Origin: Clostridia bacterium
GTDB taxonomy: Bacteria; Bacillota; Clostridia; Christensenellales; CAG-138
Direction of reading: 5' to 3'
DNA: 50,920 nucleotides
Assembly: GCA_017395105.1 (NCBI GenBank)
Contig: JAFPWD010000013.1
Coordinates: 1 to 50,920, forward strand
The notes under the pieces were generated by a model, which made no database searches, was not told where the DNA came from, and was given only the letters and a program-made list of their open reading frames with translations. The position numbers and the translations under genes are program-made. Positions 8,222 to 16,731 of the stretch are shown here, piece after piece; positions within the stretch are counted from its first letter, which is position 1; every line of letters starts with the position of its first letter.

Positions 8222-9199
8222 TCAATCATCAAGCTTTCTCGCAAGCACGGCGCGCCAATCATCGCCGTTGGCGATCTCGAGTATCTCAAGCCCGCAGTCT
8301 TCAAGCTCGGCAACGACCTCGTCGAGCCTGTCCTCAATGATGCCGGAGGCGATGAGAAGCCCTCCCTTTTTCATCATCGACGGGAGCAGATACGCGAACG
8401 CGATTATAACGTTTGCAACGATGTTTGCAAGCACGATATCGTATTCGCCGTTAGAAACGCTCCTTCGAAAATCGGGATCGGTGAGAATATCGCCGTTCAT
8501 AACGAAGAAGCTGTCCTTATCAACGCCGTTCAGCTCCGCGTTTTCAACGGCAACTCTTGAGGCAACGGGGTCGATATCAATTCCATGCACCTCTCTTGCG
8601 CCGAGCAGAGCGGCAGCTATCGAAAGTATACCGCTGCCGCAGCCGAGGTCGGCAACGAGATCGCCCTCTTTGATGCTTTTTTCAAGCATTTCAAGACACA
8701 TGCGGGTGGTGTGGTGCGTTCCCGTTCCAAACGCCATGCCAGGGTCGATCTTCAAAACGGCGCGGGTGTTATCCTCGGGAACCTCCTCCCAAGACGGGCA
8801 AACGAGCAGACGCTCACCAACGTTAATTGGCTTGAAATACGCCTTCCAATTATTGGCCCAATCCTCCTCATCCACGGTGCGAACGCCGATCTCAAGCGAG
8901 CCGAGATCGAGCCCCAGCTCCTCGCGCATCGTGGAAAGCTCTTCTATCGACTCCCTTATCATGCGCTCGGTATCGCCGTTTTCGGGAAGCTCGGAGAAAT
9001 ACGCCTGAACGGCGGGCTGGGCATCGAGCACGGCCTCTTCGGCGTAATCCCAGTATTTTTCGGCGGAATGCAGCAGCGCATCCACTTCGTCATGCCCCTG
9101 CACGATGTTGACCTGCTGAATGCCAAGCATGTCGAGCCGCGCAAGAACTATCTCTATTCCCTCCTCGGAGGTGGTTATGGTAAGCTCTTTCCACTTCAT
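8222..9199 (-). CDS. prmA: Ribosomal protein L11 methyltransferase PrmA
   Basis: 325 aa. An N-terminal substrate-recognition domain (about 1-110) precedes a class I SAM methyltransferase domain with motif I VADLGCGSGILSIAAALLGA, the acidic HGIDIDP and the catalytic-loop VLANIVANVI. It trimethylates ribosomal protein L11. It is followed directly by rsmE and mtaB, a gene order common in Firmicutes. The start is the only ATG that keeps the N-terminal KWKELTI strand; the ribosome binding site (GGATGGAT) is weak. Confidence 0.94.
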   Translation of the reverse strand: MKWKELTITTSEEGIEIVLARLDMLGIQQVNIVQGHDEVDALLHSAEKYWDYAEEAVLDAQPAVQAYFSELPENGDTERMIRESIEELSTMREELGLDLGSLEIGVRTVDEEDWANNWKAYFKPINVGERLLVCPSWEEVPEDNTRAVLKIDPGMAFGTGTHHTTRMCLEMLEKSIKEGDLVADLGCGSGILSIAAALLGAREVHGIDIDPVASRVAVENAELNGVDKDSFFVMNGDILTDPDFRRSVSNGEYDIVLANIVANVIIAFAYLLPSMMKKGGLLIASGIIEDRLDEVVAELEDCGLEILEIANGDDWRAVLARKLDD

Positions 9200-9233
9200 T
9201 TAATTTATCCATCCATATAATTGTTTTTTGCTT

Positions 9234-10670
9234 TTATGCCGAACGCTTAACGTACATGAAAACGATGAAGAGCAGCAGCACTGCAAGGCAGGCTATCGCC
9301 GTCATCGTGCGCGCGGCCTTAAAGGAGCATTTTTCAGCGATAAGCGAAGCAAGGATAGGCAGCGCGAAAACGGAATAGGATGCCAGATCGAGCGTAAGTA
9401 TTGCAGGCAGAATGCTGAAGGCAAGGGCGAATGCCGTATGGCTCGTGCGCGCATGCCTTGCGCCGAAAAAGATAAGCATTGCAAGCAGCAGCATAGCTAT
9501 CAGGGATATAACTATCAGCAGATGCGGGAGCGCGCCGCCGTTCCATTCGGAAAGAAGCCCTCCGATAGGGTTAAGGTGGAATGCTCCGTTTCCTTCAAGC
9601 AAGGACAATCCGCTCATCCCCAAAAGCTTCAGTATCAGCGCGGCGAGTGCGGGAAGGAATGCAAGGATTATTCCGATAACCGCAGGCACCGTCTTTATTC
9701 GCACATATTCGGAAGCATCATCCCCTCCGCGATCCATGCCCGAATGAATGCGCCACTCTATCGCTATCGGCACAACGAGCAGAACCGCGAAAACGTTGAA
9801 CAACGAGGCCGCAAGAGCCGCAATGCCCGCAGCGAGGATGCGCCTTTTTCTTGCAAAAAGCAGCGAAAGCAGCGAAAGCGCGAAGAAGAACGCCGTTCCT
9901 CCGAAGGGCTGCAAAAGCAGAAGCGCCGTGGGCATAATATGGAGCAAAAGCACGGAGAGCTTTGCCCTGCGCTTGCTGCGATCGCAAATAACAAGTTCAT
10001 ACAGTAAAACGGAAGCCGCAGCAAAGGCGAGCGAGTTTGCGGCAAGAAGCGGGATATAGACCGCCGTATCGTATGCAAGGCGCTCAATATGCTGAGGAAG
10101 CACGAAGGAAAGAAGGCCAAGCGATGATGCGATGCTTCGCGTGTTCTCCCCAAAAACAAGGCCTCTGGGCTGCGCAAAGAGCTTTATATGACCCTCGGGC
10201 AGCAGGAAATCAAAGCCGTTTATTAGGCTGTTTAATGTATAGACAGTCAATAGCAGCAAAAGCTGCGCGATCAGCGAGAAAAAGACGATCCTAAAATACG
10301 GATGCAGTCTTTTGCCGCTGCGTTCACCAACGGCGATAAGCTGCGAGCTATCCCGCTTCAGCACGATAGCGGGGATGAGCCGAAGCGTGACCGCTGCGCA
10401 AAACAGCAGCGATAATGCAGGCGGTATAAGTCCGATCGCGGTATTGCTCCCCTTGAAATAAACGAATACGGCAAAGGCTGCTGCAAACACGGGAATGACA
10501 AGATAGGTGAACAGACGCACAAAATAGCTTCTTCTGCTCGAGGCTTCGGCTATCGCAGAGTCCGTTTCATGCTCAATAAGAGCTTCGCTCTGCTCCAAAG
10601 CGGTTGAGGGCTGAACGCCATCGACCTTGGGAGCAGTCATAATATTGGGTTTTTTATTCAAGATTTTCAT
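9234..10670 (-). CDS. Polytopic membrane protein of unknown function
   Basis: 478 aa from the ATG at 10670 (MKILNKKPNIM). After a polar 55-residue N-terminus there are roughly 11-12 hydrophobic segments to the C-terminus, which ends in VKRSA. The layout, with long lumenal-type loops after the first helix pair, resembles GT-C or PIG-V-like glycosyltransferases, but I see no convincing catalytic acidic motif, so no function is assigned. It precedes prmA by 34 bp in the same direction. TATAAT (10677-10682, minus strand) ends only six bases before the ATG, which suggests a leaderless or nearly leaderless mRNA unless the start is further downstream. Confidence 0.7.
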   Translation of the reverse strand: MKILNKKPNIMTAPKVDGVQPSTALEQSEALIEHETDSAIAEASSRRSYFVRLFTYLVIPVFAAAFAVFVYFKGSNTAIGLIPPALSLLFCAAVTLRLIPAIVLKRDSSQLIAVGERSGKRLHPYFRIVFFSLIAQLLLLLTVYTLNSLINGFDFLLPEGHIKLFAQPRGLVFGENTRSIASSLGLLSFVLPQHIERLAYDTAVYIPLLAANSLAFAAASVLLYELVICDRSKRRAKLSVLLLHIMPTALLLLQPFGGTAFFFALSLLSLLFARKRRILAAGIAALAASLFNVFAVLLVVPIAIEWRIHSGMDRGGDDASEYVRIKTVPAVIGIILAFLPALAALILKLLGMSGLSLLEGNGAFHLNPIGGLLSEWNGGALPHLLIVISLIAMLLLAMLIFFGARHARTSHTAFALAFSILPAILTLDLASYSVFALPILASLIAEKCSFKAARTMTAIACLAVLLLFIVFMYVKRSA

Positions 10671-10802
10671 GTTTAGATTATACCATACAGCGCAGTCCGT
10701 TTCAACATTCGGCGGCATTAAAACAATATATCGTGTTCAGGCAAAAAAGGACTTGATTTTTGTGCGCAAATGTAGTATTATATCAAAGTGCGCTGAGCGC
10801 GT

Positions 10803-10894
10803 GGAGAGATGGCTGAGTTTGGTCTAAGGCGCACGACTGGAAATCGTGTATACGGGGAACCGTATCAAGGGTTCGAATCCCTTTCTCTCCGCCA
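10803..10894 (+). tRNA. tRNA-Ser (anticodon GGA)
   Basis: The acceptor stem GGAGAGA (10803-10809) pairs with TCTCTCC (10884-10890), followed by discriminator G and an encoded CCA. The anticodon stem CACGA/TCGTG carries loop CTGGAAA with anticodon GGA at 10839-10841, reading UCC/UCU. A long variable arm (TACGG/CCGTA) marks a class II serine tRNA, and the T-arm GGGTTCGAATCCC is canonical. Confidence 0.97.
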
Positions 10895-10932
10895 AATGAA
10901 AATGCCCGCCAATCGGCGGGTATTTTCATTTG
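10894..10932 (+). terminator. Terminator of tRNA-Ser
   Basis: AAATGAAAATGCCCGCC pairs with GGCGGGTATTTTCATTT around an AATC loop, directly after the tRNA CCA end. Confidence 0.88.
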
Positions 10933-11005
10933 ATTGATGCGGGGATTCGAAGCCTGTAGGCATCCGTCCTATGGACGAATCGGATTCCACGGCTTAGAAA
11001 TCGCA

Positions 11006-11034
11006 TTGACTGCAAGCTTTCTTGATGCTAAAAT
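11006..11034 (+). promoter_or_regulatory. Promoter of the Sel1-repeat gene
   Basis: TTGACT (11006-11011), a 17-bp spacer and TAAAAT (11029-11034). The Sel1 coding region starts about 150 bp downstream, leaving a long leader in which I recognise no structured RNA family. Confidence 0.6.
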
Positions 11035-11182
11035 AAAGCCGTGCGGACGGAAAATGCCCGCAGAAAATACTCCTCGATGCGTGATGCGAGTGTACACCGA
11101 TAAAAAAGAACGATCGAAAGCATTGTCGGTGTATCAAAACGCGTGCTAAGTCTCTGCATGGCGTATCGGCTCTGTGAACGGT

Positions 11183-11566
11183 ATGATCGATAGCTTAACT
11201 GAAAAACTTTTTGAACTTGCCATGAAGCATATCTACGGCGACGGTGTGCCCGAGGACAACGAGCTTGCCTTCGAGCTTTTGACCCGTGCGCATGAAATGG
11301 GGCATATCGAGGCTTCATACAATCTCGGGATATGTTTTCATTACGGCTACGGCACGGAAGCCGATTTAGAAAAGGCTTTCAAGCTGTATCTTGAAGCCGC
11401 GAACGCAGGGCACGGCAAGGGCATGGAGCTTGTGGGGCGGTTCTACAACCAAGGCATACATGTTGATAAAGACCGCGCACTTGCGGAGTTTTGGCTCGAC
11501 CGCGCAATAAAGAGCGGCGATGCAGAGGCTGCCGAGGAAGCGCGGAAGGAACTGAACCGTCGGTAA
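11183..11566 (+). CDS. Sel1-repeat protein
   Basis: 127 aa made of about three Sel1-like helical repeats, seen as AMKHIYGDGVPEDNELAFEL, YNLGICFHYGYGT-EADLEKAFKLYLEAA and RFYNQGIHVDKDRALAEFWLDRA. Such solenoids mediate protein-protein contacts. No signal peptide is seen, so it is probably cytoplasmic. A GTG at 11174 is an alternative start three codons upstream; neither has a strong ribosome binding site. It is followed after 47 bp by a radical SAM gene in the same direction. A shared task is possible but unproven. Confidence 0.75.
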   Translation: MIDSLTEKLFELAMKHIYGDGVPEDNELAFELLTRAHEMGHIEASYNLGICFHYGYGTEADLEKAFKLYLEAANAGHGKGMELVGRFYNQGIHVDKDRALAEFWLDRAIKSGDAEAAEEARKELNRR

Positions 11567-11613
11567 ACGATCGATTTTTGAAGCGGCTTGATAGGGAAAA
11601 GGCAGATTGGAAA

Positions 11614-12366
11614 GTGAACGAATACTTGAAAAATCTTAAAAGAATAGAGTTTGAAGCTACACTTGCCTGCACCGGCAAATGCAAGCATTGTTCCCAAGGC
11701 GGTCACGAATCGGGATCGGGGCATATCGATGCGGATATCGCGGTAAAAGCGGTTCGCGATATATGCGCAAATTACCGCATTGAATCGCTGATGACATTCG
11801 GCGGCGAGCCGCTGCTTTATCCGGACGTTGTTTGCGCCATCCATCGCGCCGCGACTGAGCTCGGCATCCGCAAGCGGCAGGTCATAACGAACGGCTATTT
11901 TTCAAATGATCACGAGCGTATAGCCGAGATTGCCCGAAATCTATCCGAATGCGGAGTAAACAACCTGCTTTTGTCGGTCGATGCGTTCCATCAGGAGACC
12001 ATCCCGCTTGAGATCGTCATGTATTTCGCCGAATGTTCCGTCAAAGCCGGAATCCCTATCAAGCTTCAGCCCGCGTGGCTCGTCAGCGCGGATGATCGCA
12101 ACCCGTACAATACCAGAACGCGCGAGCTGCTGAAGTCGTTTGAGCACTTGAATATTCCGATCAACGGCGGCAATGCAATTTTCCCTGAGGGCAACGCGCT
12201 AAAGTATCTTTCGGAGTATTTCGAGGATGGCGCAGCCCCCGTTTCACCATATGAGCAGGATCCGATAGACGTGCGCGCTGTGTCGTTCGCCCCAAACGGC
12301 GACGTGCTGAATGGCAATATTTACGAGAAGAGCATTCTTGAGATATTTCGGGATTATAGACCGTAG
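11614..12366 (+). CDS. Radical SAM protein, possibly C-terminally shortened
   Basis: About 250 aa from the GTG at 11614; the start is uncertain since the frame is open to 11491. It carries the radical SAM cluster motif CTGKCKHC near the N-terminus, the SAM-binding TFGGEPLLYP and the ITNGYF and LLLSVDAFHQETIP strand motifs, so the core barrel is complete. The C-terminal part (VSFAPNGDVLNGNIYEKSILEIFRDYRP) looks like the start of the tail seen in such proteins, where a cysteine-bearing segment is usual, but here the gene stops at a TAG and that cysteine is missing. There is no SPASM domain. The substrate is unknown; its position after a Sel1 gene gives no clear hint. Confidence 0.7.
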   Translation: MNEYLKNLKRIEFEATLACTGKCKHCSQGGHESGSGHIDADIAVKAVRDICANYRIESLMTFGGEPLLYPDVVCAIHRAATELGIRKRQVITNGYFSNDHERIAEIARNLSECGVNNLLLSVDAFHQETIPLEIVMYFAECSVKAGIPIKLQPAWLVSADDRNPYNTRTRELLKSFEHLNIPINGGNAIFPEGNALKYLSEYFEDGAAPVSPYEQDPIDVRAVSFAPNGDVLNGNIYEKSILEIFRDYRP

Positions 12367-12440
12367 AATCCCGGTCGCGGCACTCACCTATTTGCTTTGA
12401 TCGCAGTTCAAGCGCGATTCTTATTTTAGGAGGATGCGAA

Positions 12441-13328
12441 ATGAATTTCACTATAAGCCCCTGCACCGAAGGCGATGCGGAATACATTTGGGAAATGGAT
12501 AAAGTGGAGTCAGTTTGCGCCGGATCATGCTCGGACGGCTCGGAGGAGCTGTTCGTTTTCAAGATTGAATCTGAAAAAGGTGGCATTATCGGCGGCTGTG
12601 TTTTTAGCATTGATCTTTCGGGAGCAGCCGAATTCAACAGTCTTTTTGTGGATGAGGTCTTCCGCAGGCGCGGCATCGGCACCGCCATCGTGCTTGAAGC
12701 TGAGCGCGAAGCAAGGGCGCGGGGCTGCAGAATGATGATAAATGCGTATAATTTCGATTTTCAGTTTACTAAACCCCTCTTTGAAAAGCTCGGATACGTC
12801 CTTATTGGCACGGCAAAGGATTGGCCAAAGGGGCATGAAAGCTACACTCTTATAAAGAAGCTTGATGTTTCGGATGAAGTTTTTCCCCACTCCCCCTCCC
12901 CCGCTTCGATTTCATTCGGAGATGCCGAGTTTAAGATCATGCGCGGCACCGCCGAGGATGGCGAGCTCGTCACCGCACGGCTTGCGGAATTCAACAGCGC
13001 GTTTGCGCCGCGCACTCATCCCTATATCGACCTTGATAAAAAGATATTGGACGAAAGCGGCAATATCATCGGCGGCTGTATCGCCGGCGTAAGCGGCTGG
13101 GATGCGGCGCATATCGACCTTGTTTGGGTGGATGCGCGTTTCCGCGGCCTTGGGCTTGAAGCGGCGCTTATTGGCGAGATAGAACGCGGGGCGAGGTCGC
13201 TCGGTGCGTATATCGCACGAACCGATGCGAGCGAAGCGCAGGCTGAGTTTTTTATAAAGCACGGCTATGGGGTGATCACCGTTTATGACGGAGAGCCGAG
13301 ATGGTTCGTGATGCAGAAAAAGCTTTGA
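12441..13328 (+). CDS. Protein with two tandem GNAT acetyltransferase domains
   Basis: 295 aa behind AGGAGG (12429-12434). The first GNAT domain (about 1-145) has the acetyl-CoA loop VFRRRGIGTAIVLEAE. The second (about 160-295) has ARFRGLGLEAALIGEIE. Each continues to a GYV/GYG beta-bulge segment (FEKLGYVLIG and FIKHGYGVIT). The second domain is more degenerate and may be non-catalytic, as is common in double GNAT proteins. The substrate (amine, antibiotic or protein) cannot be inferred, and neighbours are unrelated single genes. Confidence 0.85.
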   Translation: MNFTISPCTEGDAEYIWEMDKVESVCAGSCSDGSEELFVFKIESEKGGIIGGCVFSIDLSGAAEFNSLFVDEVFRRRGIGTAIVLEAEREARARGCRMMINAYNFDFQFTKPLFEKLGYVLIGTAKDWPKGHESYTLIKKLDVSDEVFPHSPSPASISFGDAEFKIMRGTAEDGELVTARLAEFNSAFAPRTHPYIDLDKKILDESGNIIGGCIAGVSGWDAAHIDLVWVDARFRGLGLEAALIGEIERGARSLGAYIARTDASEAQAEFFIKHGYGVITVYDGEPRWFVMQKKL

Positions 13329-13450
13329 AAAATATCTGTTTTGCGATAAAATCTTTATGTATAGATCGCCTTTTACGAAGGACTTACGGCTGAGCCGAGC
13401 TGCATTCCGCTCTGCCCTGTTGAGCGATTTTTATATTGAAAGGAAACCTA

Positions 13451-13924
13451 ATGATAAGGATACTTTTCGTTTGCCACGGCAATATCTGCCGCAGCCCTAT
13501 GGCGGAGTTCGTTATGAAGGATATGGTGCGAAGGAAAGTGCTTGAGCACCGATACGAGATCGCTTCGGCAGCGACCAGCCGCGAGGAGATCGGCAATCCT
13601 GTCTACCCACCAGCAAGAAGAAAGCTTGCGGAGAACGGCATATCCTGCGAAGGCCACCATGCGCGGCAGATGACGAAGGCCGACTATGAATACTACGATC
13701 TGATCGTTTGCATGGATAAAGCGAACGTGAAAAACGCGCAGAGAATAGCGGGCGGCGACAGCGAGAATAAGATCATGCTGCTGCTTAACTATGCCTCAAG
13801 AAAGTGCGGCGAGGTTGCCGATCCGTGGTATACGGGCGATTTTGAGGCCACATGGCAGGATGTTACCGATGGGTGCCGCGGGCTTATAGAGAGCCTTGAG
13901 CACGTGTCCGATCAAAGTATATAG
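13451..13924 (+). CDS. Low-molecular-weight protein tyrosine phosphatase
   Basis: 157 aa, the usual family length. The P-loop CHGNICRSP (Cys8 nucleophile, Arg14) is at the N-terminus, and the general acid is in VADPWYTG (Asp124). The chosen ATG follows AAAGGAAA; a TTG five codons upstream is less likely. It acts in the cytoplasm on phosphotyrosine or phosphoarginine proteins. A hypothetical gene follows after 25 bp in the same direction. Confidence 0.92.
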   Translation: MIRILFVCHGNICRSPMAEFVMKDMVRRKVLEHRYEIASAATSREEIGNPVYPPARRKLAENGISCEGHHARQMTKADYEYYDLIVCMDKANVKNAQRIAGGDSENKIMLLLNYASRKCGEVADPWYTGDFEATWQDVTDGCRGLIESLEHVSDQSI

Positions 13925-13949
13925 TAAAATGGGTATACGGTGAAAGGCT

Positions 13950-14720
13950 ATGAAAAGCGATCGGGATCTTAAATATGCGGCTGAATTTCGCGATGCGATC
14001 CATGCGGAGGCTTTGGCACGGGTCAAGGCGGTTTATCCGTACACCTATTCCGTGATCGACCGTTATCCCGTGGAGGCGTATTTTCAGCAGGTTTGGGATT
14101 ATCCCGGAACGTGGTATACGGTGGTCGGAATTCCCGAAGGCGCGAACAGCCGTGCAGCGCTTATTGAGGCCATCGTTCGCGATACGCTTGTTTGCTGCCG
14201 CGAAAACGGTGCCGAATACAGCGACGAGGCGTTTTTCGAGCTGCTCGAAGATTATCCCGATATCGGCTGCGATTACCGTATCATAGCTCCTGCGGATCTA
14301 TTGGCCGAAGAAAGAAGAGCTTTCCCCTATCGCGGCGCGCCTTCGCATCGGCTTGCGCTTAGTTGCGCCGCAGAGCTGTTCTGCGAAGACAGCTTGCGCG
14401 AGCTAAGCCGCGCCTCATGCAAAAAGCTGAAGAGCAAGGCGCTCTTCGCCCCCGCAGGCTCGGACGAATGGCCGAATTATCGCAGCGCCTTCTTCCGTCA
14501 TCCCAATGAAAACGCTTATACGGACAGCGATTTTGAGCGGGTAAACGCCGTGCTGTTCCCGGGCGGCGCAGAAGGGCTTGAGGTTTACAGATGGACAGCC
14601 GATCGAGCCGAACACTTCGATAGCGAAAGCGAACACCGCATCGCGCTGTGTCTGAGCATCTATGACGATAGTATCGACCGCTTTGTGGTTATCATAAGCT
14701 CGGCTTTGATAACGCTGTAA
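13950..14720 (+). CDS. Hypothetical protein
   Basis: 256 aa with no recognised domain. It is acidic and rich in aromatic residues, without signal peptide or membrane helices. Visible features are an N-terminal basic/amphipathic segment, a central stretch with CCRENGAEYSDEAFFELLEDYPD and a hydrophobic C-terminus (RFVVIISSALITL). GTGAAAGGCT precedes the ATG. It probably shares a transcript with the phosphatase and ends at a strong terminator. Confidence 0.65.
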   Translation: MKSDRDLKYAAEFRDAIHAEALARVKAVYPYTYSVIDRYPVEAYFQQVWDYPGTWYTVVGIPEGANSRAALIEAIVRDTLVCCRENGAEYSDEAFFELLEDYPDIGCDYRIIAPADLLAEERRAFPYRGAPSHRLALSCAAELFCEDSLRELSRASCKKLKSKALFAPAGSDEWPNYRSAFFRHPNENAYTDSDFERVNAVLFPGGAEGLEVYRWTADRAEHFDSESEHRIALCLSIYDDSIDRFVVIISSALITL

Positions 14721-14736
14721 TATTCACCGTATGAAT

Positions 14737-14775
14737 AAAATCGAGGGCAGGCTCTGCGCAATTGCCCTCGATTTT
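14737..14775. terminator. bidirectional terminator
   Basis: A 13-bp perfect stem (AAAATCGAGGGCA at 14737-14749, TGCCCTCGATTTT at 14763-14775) lies between convergent gene ends at 14720 and 14807. Confidence 0.88.
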
Positions 14776-14806
14776 CGTTTATTTGCAGATTGGCGCTGCA
14801 ACGCGC

Positions 14807-15955
14807 TTACACGACGGAAGGCTCGGTGAACAGGTTACCCTCTGCAAAGCGTGATAACCTGAGGCGCGAAGCATCTATAGTGGGTTCGAGACCGAGTATC
14901 ATTTCGGCCATGACGGTTCCCGTGACGGGGCCGAACATGAAGCCGTGGCCGCTGAAGCCGCAGGCGACGTAGAAGCCCTCGATGCCATCGACCTTATCGT
15001 ATATCGGCTGACGGTCGGGGGACATATTGTAAAGACCCGCCCACTGGCGAACGACACGCAGCTTGCCTATCGCGGGCAGCACCTTGTCGATCGTTTTGGC
15101 CATTTCCTCGAGGAAATGCCATGAAGATGTTATTCTAAGATCCCTCGGCTCGCCCGCATCGCTTCTACCCATTATGAACGAGCCGTGCGGCGTTTGCTGA
15201 ACGTATAGGTTGAGGTTGAACGCCATTACCATAGGATCCTGCATCGGCTCAACGGGCTCGGTAACGAGGATCTGATGGCGCTCGGAATAAAGCGGAAGCT
15301 CAACGCCGACAAGCTTTGCAAGACCCTGCGCCCAGCCGTTTGCGGCGTTGACAACGATGCGCGTTTCGATATTTCCCTTATTCGTTTCAACGCCCATGAT
15401 CCTGCCGTTTTCGACTCTGATGCCCGTTACCTCGGTGTAGGTATAGAACTCAACGCCAAGTCTCTTGGCGGCCTTGTAGTATGCATCGGTGGTCTTGTGC
15501 GGATTAAGGAAGCCGTCCTTCCCGCAGTATGCGGCACCCGAAAGGATATCGGTGTTGAGATGCGGAACGATTTCTTTTGCCTCATCAAGACTTACCATGC
15601 GAGAGGGAATGCCGCAGGCGTGCTGCACTTCGATATTCTTTTTAAACTGCGCGAGCTCCTTTTCGGTGTTGGCAATCATCAGATAGCCGCTTTGGCGCAG
15701 CTCGATATCGCCGTCATACTCGAGGATATCGTTTGCATTCTCAAAGAATTCCGTGGAGAATTTGGACATTCGGCAGTTCATCTCGGTGCCCCACTGCATG
15801 CGGAAGCCCGCACCGCAGGCGCCGGTGGAGCCGGAGCAGATGAAGCTTTTTTCGATCACGACTATGTTCTTCGCACCGCGCTTTGCCAAATTATAGGCTA
15901 TGGAGCAGCCGGAGATACCGGCGCCGATTATGACGATATCAGCTTTAGTCTTCAT
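14807..15955 (-). CDS. DAO-family FAD oxidoreductase, catalytic subunit of a proline dehydrogenase-type complex
   Basis: 382 aa. An N-terminal FAD-binding GxGxxG (IIGAGISGCSIAYNLAKRG) and the DAO-fold C-terminal RQWAGLYNMSPDRQPIYD and ACGFSGHGFMFGP place it with sarcosine oxidase beta, HcnC and PdhB-type L-proline dehydrogenases. It is the last of five same-strand genes encoding two FAD proteins and three Fe-S proteins, matching the dye-linked L-proline dehydrogenase complexes of Thermococcus (order A-F-X-B). The adjacent P5C dehydrogenase supports L-proline as substrate; D-proline, opines or sarcosine remain alternatives. It overlaps the upstream 2Fe-2S gene by 11 bases. Confidence 0.85.
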   Translation of the reverse strand: MKTKADIVIIGAGISGCSIAYNLAKRGAKNIVVIEKSFICSGSTGACGAGFRMQWGTEMNCRMSKFSTEFFENANDILEYDGDIELRQSGYLMIANTEKELAQFKKNIEVQHACGIPSRMVSLDEAKEIVPHLNTDILSGAAYCGKDGFLNPHKTTDAYYKAAKRLGVEFYTYTEVTGIRVENGRIMGVETNKGNIETRIVVNAANGWAQGLAKLVGVELPLYSERHQILVTEPVEPMQDPMVMAFNLNLYVQQTPHGSFIMGRSDAGEPRDLRITSSWHFLEEMAKTIDKVLPAIGKLRVVRQWAGLYNMSPDRQPIYDKVDGIEGFYVACGFSGHGFMFGPVTGTVMAEMILGLEPTIDASRLRLSRFAEGNLFTEPSVV

Positions 15956-16226
15956 GCTTTTCGGCCTCCTCCGCGATAAGATGCAGCTTCACTCCGACGA
16001 CCGGCGGACGAATGTTGTGAAAGCTGAGGTCGGCTATGCTCTGCCCCGTGGCTGCTGCGATCTCGCGCAGCACGAGCTGTCCGCAGGTCTTGCCCTGGCA
16101 GGGACCCATGCCGATGCGCGTGAGGCGCTTTATCTCATCATAGGTGACGTAGCCCTGCGAGATAAGCTCCCTTATCTCCTTCAGAGTAACGTCGGAACAA
16201 CGGCAAATGATGGTGTTTTCGTCCAT
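15945..16226 (-). CDS. BFD-like [2Fe-2S] protein of the dehydrogenase complex
   Basis: 93 aa from the ATG at 16226 behind AGGAGGGAGG. The pattern CRCSDVTLKEI plus GMGPCQGKTC supplies four cysteines in the order CxC and CxxxxC, as in bacterioferritin-associated-ferredoxin domains found C-terminal in HcnB and in PdhX. It should carry one [2Fe-2S] cluster and pass electrons between the two FAD subunits. It lies four bases after the ferredoxin gene and overlaps the catalytic FAD subunit gene. Confidence 0.85.
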   Translation of the reverse strand: MDENTIICRCSDVTLKEIRELISQGYVTYDEIKRLTRIGMGPCQGKTCGQLVLREIAAATGQSIADLSFHNIRPPVVGVKLHLIAEEAEKHED

Positions 16227-16230
16227 ACGC

Positions 16231-16719
16231 TTATGCCTCCCTCCTGAAATTGCGAAAATCATAGAGATATGCGCGATCTACCTCGAGCGTGATCACAGGG
16301 GTGCGGTCAAAGGACGGCGGATTCATAACCCTTTTGACCGTGGCCTCACAAACGGGCTTGCCCGCACGGTCGAGCCCCACTACCCTCTCCCCCGCCACGG
16401 GGAGCGGCATAAACTCATAGGGAATGCGGAATTCAACGGTTTTTTCCGATTTTGAGCCGTCCACAATCATTATGGAAAGGCCGGGACATTTTGCAACGCA
16501 GATGCCGCAGCCGGTACATAGGCTCTCGTCCCTTTGGGGTATCTCGTTTATATCCTCACCGATGCGGATCGCGCCGCATGGGCAGGCGGTCTGGCAGGGA
16601 TTGCACGGGATCTTCTGATAACATTCCACAACGGCAACGGGACCCTTGTTTATCCTCTCGATGGGAGGAAATTTCGTTATGACCATTTCACGTGTGGCCA
16701 CACCTGTTTTCTCAAACAT
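16231..16719 (-). CDS. 4Fe-4S ferredoxin subunit of the dehydrogenase complex
   Basis: 162 aa. Two cluster motifs are present: CNPCQTACPCGAI (about residues 39-51) and CTGCGICVAKCPG (about 69-81), each followed by a small or proline residue. A C-terminal beta-rich extension of about 70 residues carries no cysteine cluster. The start at 16719 is preferred over the ATG at 16725, because AAGGAGGA is too close to the latter. It corresponds to the PdhF-type subunit and probably exports electrons to the cell's ferredoxin pool or membrane. Confidence 0.83.
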   Translation of the reverse strand: MFEKTGVATREMVITKFPPIERINKGPVAVVECYQKIPCNPCQTACPCGAIRIGEDINEIPQRDESLCTGCGICVAKCPGLSIMIVDGSKSEKTVEFRIPYEFMPLPVAGERVVGLDRAGKPVCEATVKRVMNPPSFDRTPVITLEVDRAYLYDFRNFRREA

Positions 16720-16731
16720 ATTCATTCCTCC

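Noticed and set aside
8200-8222. Hairpin after prmA as a terminator
   Set aside because: The 7-bp stem has no following U tract and lies at the start of rsmE in a tightly coupled operon.
9228-10007. Plus-strand open frame opposite the polytopic membrane protein
   Set aside because: The minus-strand gene has clear hydrophobic helices, and the plus-strand translation is very basic and low in complexity.
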